NCBI GenBank assembly: GCA_002162685.1
Contig: MAAQ01000012.1
Coordinates: forward strand, 124,001 to 188,000
DNA length: 64,000 nucleotides
Direction of reading: 5' to 3'
From: Flavobacteriales bacterium 33_180_T64
GTDB lineage: Bacteria > Bacteroidota > Bacteroidia > Flavobacteriales > Flavobacteriaceae
Of this stretch, positions 61,480 through 64,000 are shown piece after piece (the stretch's first letter is position 1; each line of letters starts with the position of its first letter). The position numbers were made by a program, and so were the translations under genes. Below the pieces are notes generated by a model. It saw nothing but the letters and a program-made list of their open reading frames with translations, was not told the DNA's origin and searched no databases.

Positions 61480-62199
61480 CTATAATTCTATATTAAAATT
61501 GCATTTGACTAAAATAGATGAAACATAAACTTCGTCTTCATCATTAAAAACGTCTCTCCAACTATCCTTAATCGCTTTATTAGGCAAAAGTCCGACTGGA
61601 GATTTCACTGTTTCAAGTTGATTAATAGTAAGCAATTTTTGCTGTTTAAAAAACTTATCATGAATTTTTTTATACTGCACATATGGCTCATCAACCAAAG
61701 CTTCGTAGTTTATAATTAACACATTAGAATTTTCTTTTTCTAATAATTGCCAACTTTTAACATGATCTATCCAATGTTCTATAATTGTTTGACAAGGCTC
61801 AACTTGTTTTGAAGGTGTACCATACCAATCTATTTTTGTTTTTAAAAACTCTGAAAAAGATAAATCTTTTAAATCAGAATGTAAAAAATTAGGTGTTTTC
61901 CAAACAGAATAGGCTACAGCGCGACCATCGCGCATAATGTAAACTTTTGGAATATCATTTACATTTCTATTCGCGAAATAATGGTTACCAAATAATTTAC
62001 CATAAGGATTTCCCGCTTGTTTTGTTTTTCTATTTGACCAATGTCCCCAAGTAATTGGTGAGATTTTCAAATTTTTAGTATTATAAAAATTTTTCGCCAA
62101 AAAAGCTTCCACGAAATGTGTACCTGACCGTGGATGCGAATACACTTTCACTAAATTACCTTTAGTTTTTAATCTAAATAAACGTTTTAGGATATTCAT
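61480..62199 (-). CDS. Sulfotransferase family protein
   Basis: 239 residues from ATG 62199 (MNILKRLFRLKTKGNLVKV); the frame stays open further back from a TTG inside the Wzt gene, but this ATG lies 1 bp after the Wzt stop. The phosphosulfate loop is YSHPRSGTHFVEAFLAKNF, the 3'-phosphate region is PKVYIMRDGRAVAYSVW, and VLIINYEALVDEP follows. A second glycan sulfotransferase alongside that at 52383-53240; the two are not close copies. Confidence 0.85.
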   Translation of the reverse strand: MNILKRLFRLKTKGNLVKVYSHPRSGTHFVEAFLAKNFYNTKNLKISPITWGHWSNRKTKQAGNPYGKLFGNHYFANRNVNDIPKVYIMRDGRAVAYSVWKTPNFLHSDLKDLSFSEFLKTKIDWYGTPSKQVEPCQTIIEHWIDHVKSWQLLEKENSNVLIINYEALVDEPYVQYKKIHDKFFKQQKLLTINQLETVKSPVGLLPNKAIKDSWRDVFNDEDEVYVSSILVKCNFNIEL

Positions 62200-62200
62200 A

Positions 62201-63499
62201 TTAATCAGGTATATTGAAACTTCCTGGTAATATTGCAATACTCCCAGTTCTATTTAATTTACCAGAACCCCATATATCACCTGCCAAAATATTCAAAGAT
62301 GCTGCATTCTCAATGAGGTCAATAAAATTATGAGCATTAGTATCATTTTCAGTAATTAATAGTCTTAAACTATAATCACGTGCTCTCAAATAGAGGTTTG
62401 GTATTTCGAGTTCGAAGGTATCTTTCTGTTCTAAATCGGCAAATGAAAATCCCATTTCATCATTGACATAGGATAGTGAAAAATTCATATTAGGATCAAT
62501 AAAATTGATGCCAATAAATAATTTTTTATAATTGACCGGTTTATGTTTTTCTAAAGAAACTCTAATTTTAAGATAGTCTCCAGAAATCACTTCATAGACT
62601 TCATCCCCTTTTTTATTAAAAAATGAAACATTACTTACTTTCATTTTCTGGTTTCCTTTTCTATCAGTTCTACTTGCTAAATTTATTTGATGTTTATGTT
62701 TTTCAGTAGATAAATAAAAATTAACTGCATCATTTTGTGAGCCTTCAAATACAATTTTACCATGCTCTAAAACAAGTGCTCTAGTACATAGACTTTTGAC
62801 GGCTGCCATATTATGACTTACAAATAAAACAGTTCGGCCTTCACTATTAGAAATGTCTTGCATCTTACCGATGGCCTTTTTTTGAAATTCGGCATCACCA
62901 ACAGCTAAAACTTCATCAATAACTAAAATATCAGGTTCTAAATGTGCCGCAACAGCAAATGCTAAACGCACACGCATACCACTACTATAACGTTTAACTG
63001 GTGTGTCGATATAACGTTCGCAACCACTAAACTCTACAATTTCATCTTCTTTAACCTTAATTTCGGCCTTGGTCATTCCAAGAATTGCTCCATTGAGATA
63101 AATATTCTCACGTCCTGTAAGTTCTGGATGAAACCCTGTACCTACTTCAAGTAAAGATGCTATTCTTCCTCTGGTTTTTATTTCACCAGTAGTAGGACTT
63201 GTTACACGAGATAATAATTTTAACAAGGTGGATTTTCCAGCACCATTTTTTCCAATAATCCCTAATACTTCGCCTTGTTTAACTTCAAAATTAATATCTT
63301 CTAAAGCCCAAACATAATTACTATTAGCTTTAGTGCTTCGATCATTAGTGTCTCCTACTTTTAAGTAAGGGTCTTGTTTTCCTTGTATACGATTCCACCA
63401 ACGATTTAAATCATGACTAATAGTACCTGTACCAACTACTCCGAGTCGGTATTGCTTACTTATGTTTTCGGCTACTAAAATAGTTTTAGGTTGAGTCAT
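62201..63499 (-). CDS. Polysaccharide ABC transporter ATP-binding protein (Wzt type)
   Basis: 432 residues. The ATPase domain (about 5-265) has Walker A GKNGAGKSTLLKLLS, RIASLLEVGTGFHPELTGRENIYLNG, YSSGMRVRLAFAVAAHL (signature SSGM) and Walker B ILVIDEVLAVGD. A C-terminal beta-sandwich of about 150 residues is of the Wzt type, which binds the modified non-reducing end of the glycan. It should recognise the decorated chain and drive export with the permease gene next to it. Confidence 0.93.
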   Translation of the reverse strand: MTQPKTILVAENISKQYRLGVVGTGTISHDLNRWWNRIQGKQDPYLKVGDTNDRSTKANSNYVWALEDINFEVKQGEVLGIIGKNGAGKSTLLKLLSRVTSPTTGEIKTRGRIASLLEVGTGFHPELTGRENIYLNGAILGMTKAEIKVKEDEIVEFSGCERYIDTPVKRYSSGMRVRLAFAVAAHLEPDILVIDEVLAVGDAEFQKKAIGKMQDISNSEGRTVLFVSHNMAAVKSLCTRALVLEHGKIVFEGSQNDAVNFYLSTEKHKHQINLASRTDRKGNQKMKVSNVSFFNKKGDEVYEVISGDYLKIRVSLEKHKPVNYKKLFIGINFIDPNMNFSLSYVNDEMGFSFADLEQKDTFELEIPNLYLRARDYSLRLLITENDTNAHNFIDLIENAASLNILAGDIWGSGKLNRTGSIAILPGSFNIPD

Positions 63500-63502
63500 T
63501 AA

Positions 63503-64000
63503 TTAAACGGTATCAATAAATGTTTTTTCTGTTCTGTTAAAGATCAATAATCCTACTAAAAATAAGATGATACAAACTGCTAGGGTATAAAAAAAGCCGA
63601 ACCATGTAAATGACCCTGTATTTAATAACATAAATCGAAAGCCTTCAATAATTTGTGTTAATGGATTGAATTCAACAAATAATGCGATGTTTTTTGAAAA
63701 CTTTGCTTTCGCTTCAGAAACAGGATAAGGTACTGCTGAAAGAAACATAAGCAACTGCACTGCAAAACCAACTAAGATTGTTAAATCCCTATACTTAGTT
63801 GTCATTGAGGATATAATCATTCCCAATCCAAGACCTAACATTCCCATCATTATGACATAAATAGGAAATAATAGTATATACCCTGAATTTATACTAAGAT
63901 TCATACCCTGACTATAATAATATAACCAAAACCCAAAGAATATTAATAACTGAATTCCAAACTTCAACAAATTGGATATCGTTATAGATAAAGGAAGTAT
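63503..64000 (-). CDS. Polysaccharide ABC transporter permease (Wzm type), 5' part outside the window
   Basis: The frame is open to the window edge at 64000, so the start lies beyond it; about 165 C-terminal residues are visible. They show the ABC-2 permease style: four spans, GLGLGMIISSMTTKYRDLTILVGFAVQLLMFLSAVPYPVSE and the AEFNPLTQIIEGFR-like VEFNPLTQIIEGFRFMLL. It lies 3 bp before the Wzt gene. The pair exports completed lipid-linked glycan across the inner membrane. Confidence 0.9.
   Translation of the reverse strand: MLPLSITISNLLKFGIQLLIFFGFWLYYYSQGMNLSINSGYILLFPIYVIMMGMLGLGLGMIISSMTTKYRDLTILVGFAVQLLMFLSAVPYPVSEAKAKFSKNIALFVEFNPLTQIIEGFRFMLLNTGSFTWFGFFYTLAVCIILFLVGLLIFNRTEKTFIDTV

Overview
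The window looks like a chromosomal segment of a low-GC member of the family Flavobacteriaceae (Bacteroidota). The evidence is a protein with a type IX secretion C-terminal sorting domain, a PorV-like outer-membrane protein, DUF4331 and 2TM-domain proteins, and a LETM1-related protein. Several promoters also match the Bacteroidota consensus (-7 TAnnTTTG, -33 TTTG), and A-rich leaders replace Shine-Dalgarno sequences. The genus cannot be fixed from sequence alone. No tRNA, rRNA, CRISPR array, transposase or integrase was seen.

Region 1 (1-6245) holds a partial universal stress protein and hemN, then sodC, an ECF sigma/anti-sigma pair, and an AraC-type regulator next to a secreted SRPBCC protein. 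The AraC gene and the SRPBCC gene are each preceded by two 17-bp direct repeats exactly 21 bp apart and a -7 box at nearly the same distance. This looks like a small self-contained AraC regulon. A secreted protein of unknown function follows, behind a 16-bp palindrome.

Region 2 (6246-9218) is the accessory patch. Three copies of a module (an ATAGCAG hairpin, then the palindrome TACGTAGWACTACGTA) precede a 104-aa membrane protein, a 37-aa membrane peptide and a 5'-truncated TfoX-like gene. Next comes an NAD-dependent epimerase flanked by two related dyad-symmetric sites of about 120-130 bp that resemble integron attC or gene-cassette ends.

Region 3 (9219-37364) is mostly housekeeping and envelope genes. 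It includes a yeast-type cytosine deaminase; a DUF4331/TPR lipoprotein operon; a LytTR two-component system with three 2TM proteins and a sensor kinase carrying a fused 2TM domain; a cyclophilin-FKBP fusion; and a MarR-type regulator whose putative 13-bp operator occurs at three promoters of a cysteine-rich thiol gene set. It continues with recQ, a kdsD-tatC-carboxymuconolactone decarboxylase-lptB cluster, terC, pssA, a PorV-like gene and lnt.

Region 4 (37373-64000) runs entirely on the minus strand and is a surface-polysaccharide locus. It encodes the initiating polyprenyl phosphosugar transferase, an O-antigen ligase/polymerase-like protein, about ten glycosyltransferases, three methyltransferases, two sulfotransferases, an MBOAT acyltransferase with an SGNH-like partner, a hexapeptide acyltransferase, two asparagine-synthetase-type enzymes, and the Wzt/Wzm-type ABC exporter at the right edge, where the permease is cut by the window. 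The likely product is a heavily decorated (sulfated, acylated, methylated, possibly amidated) glycan exported by an ABC pathway.
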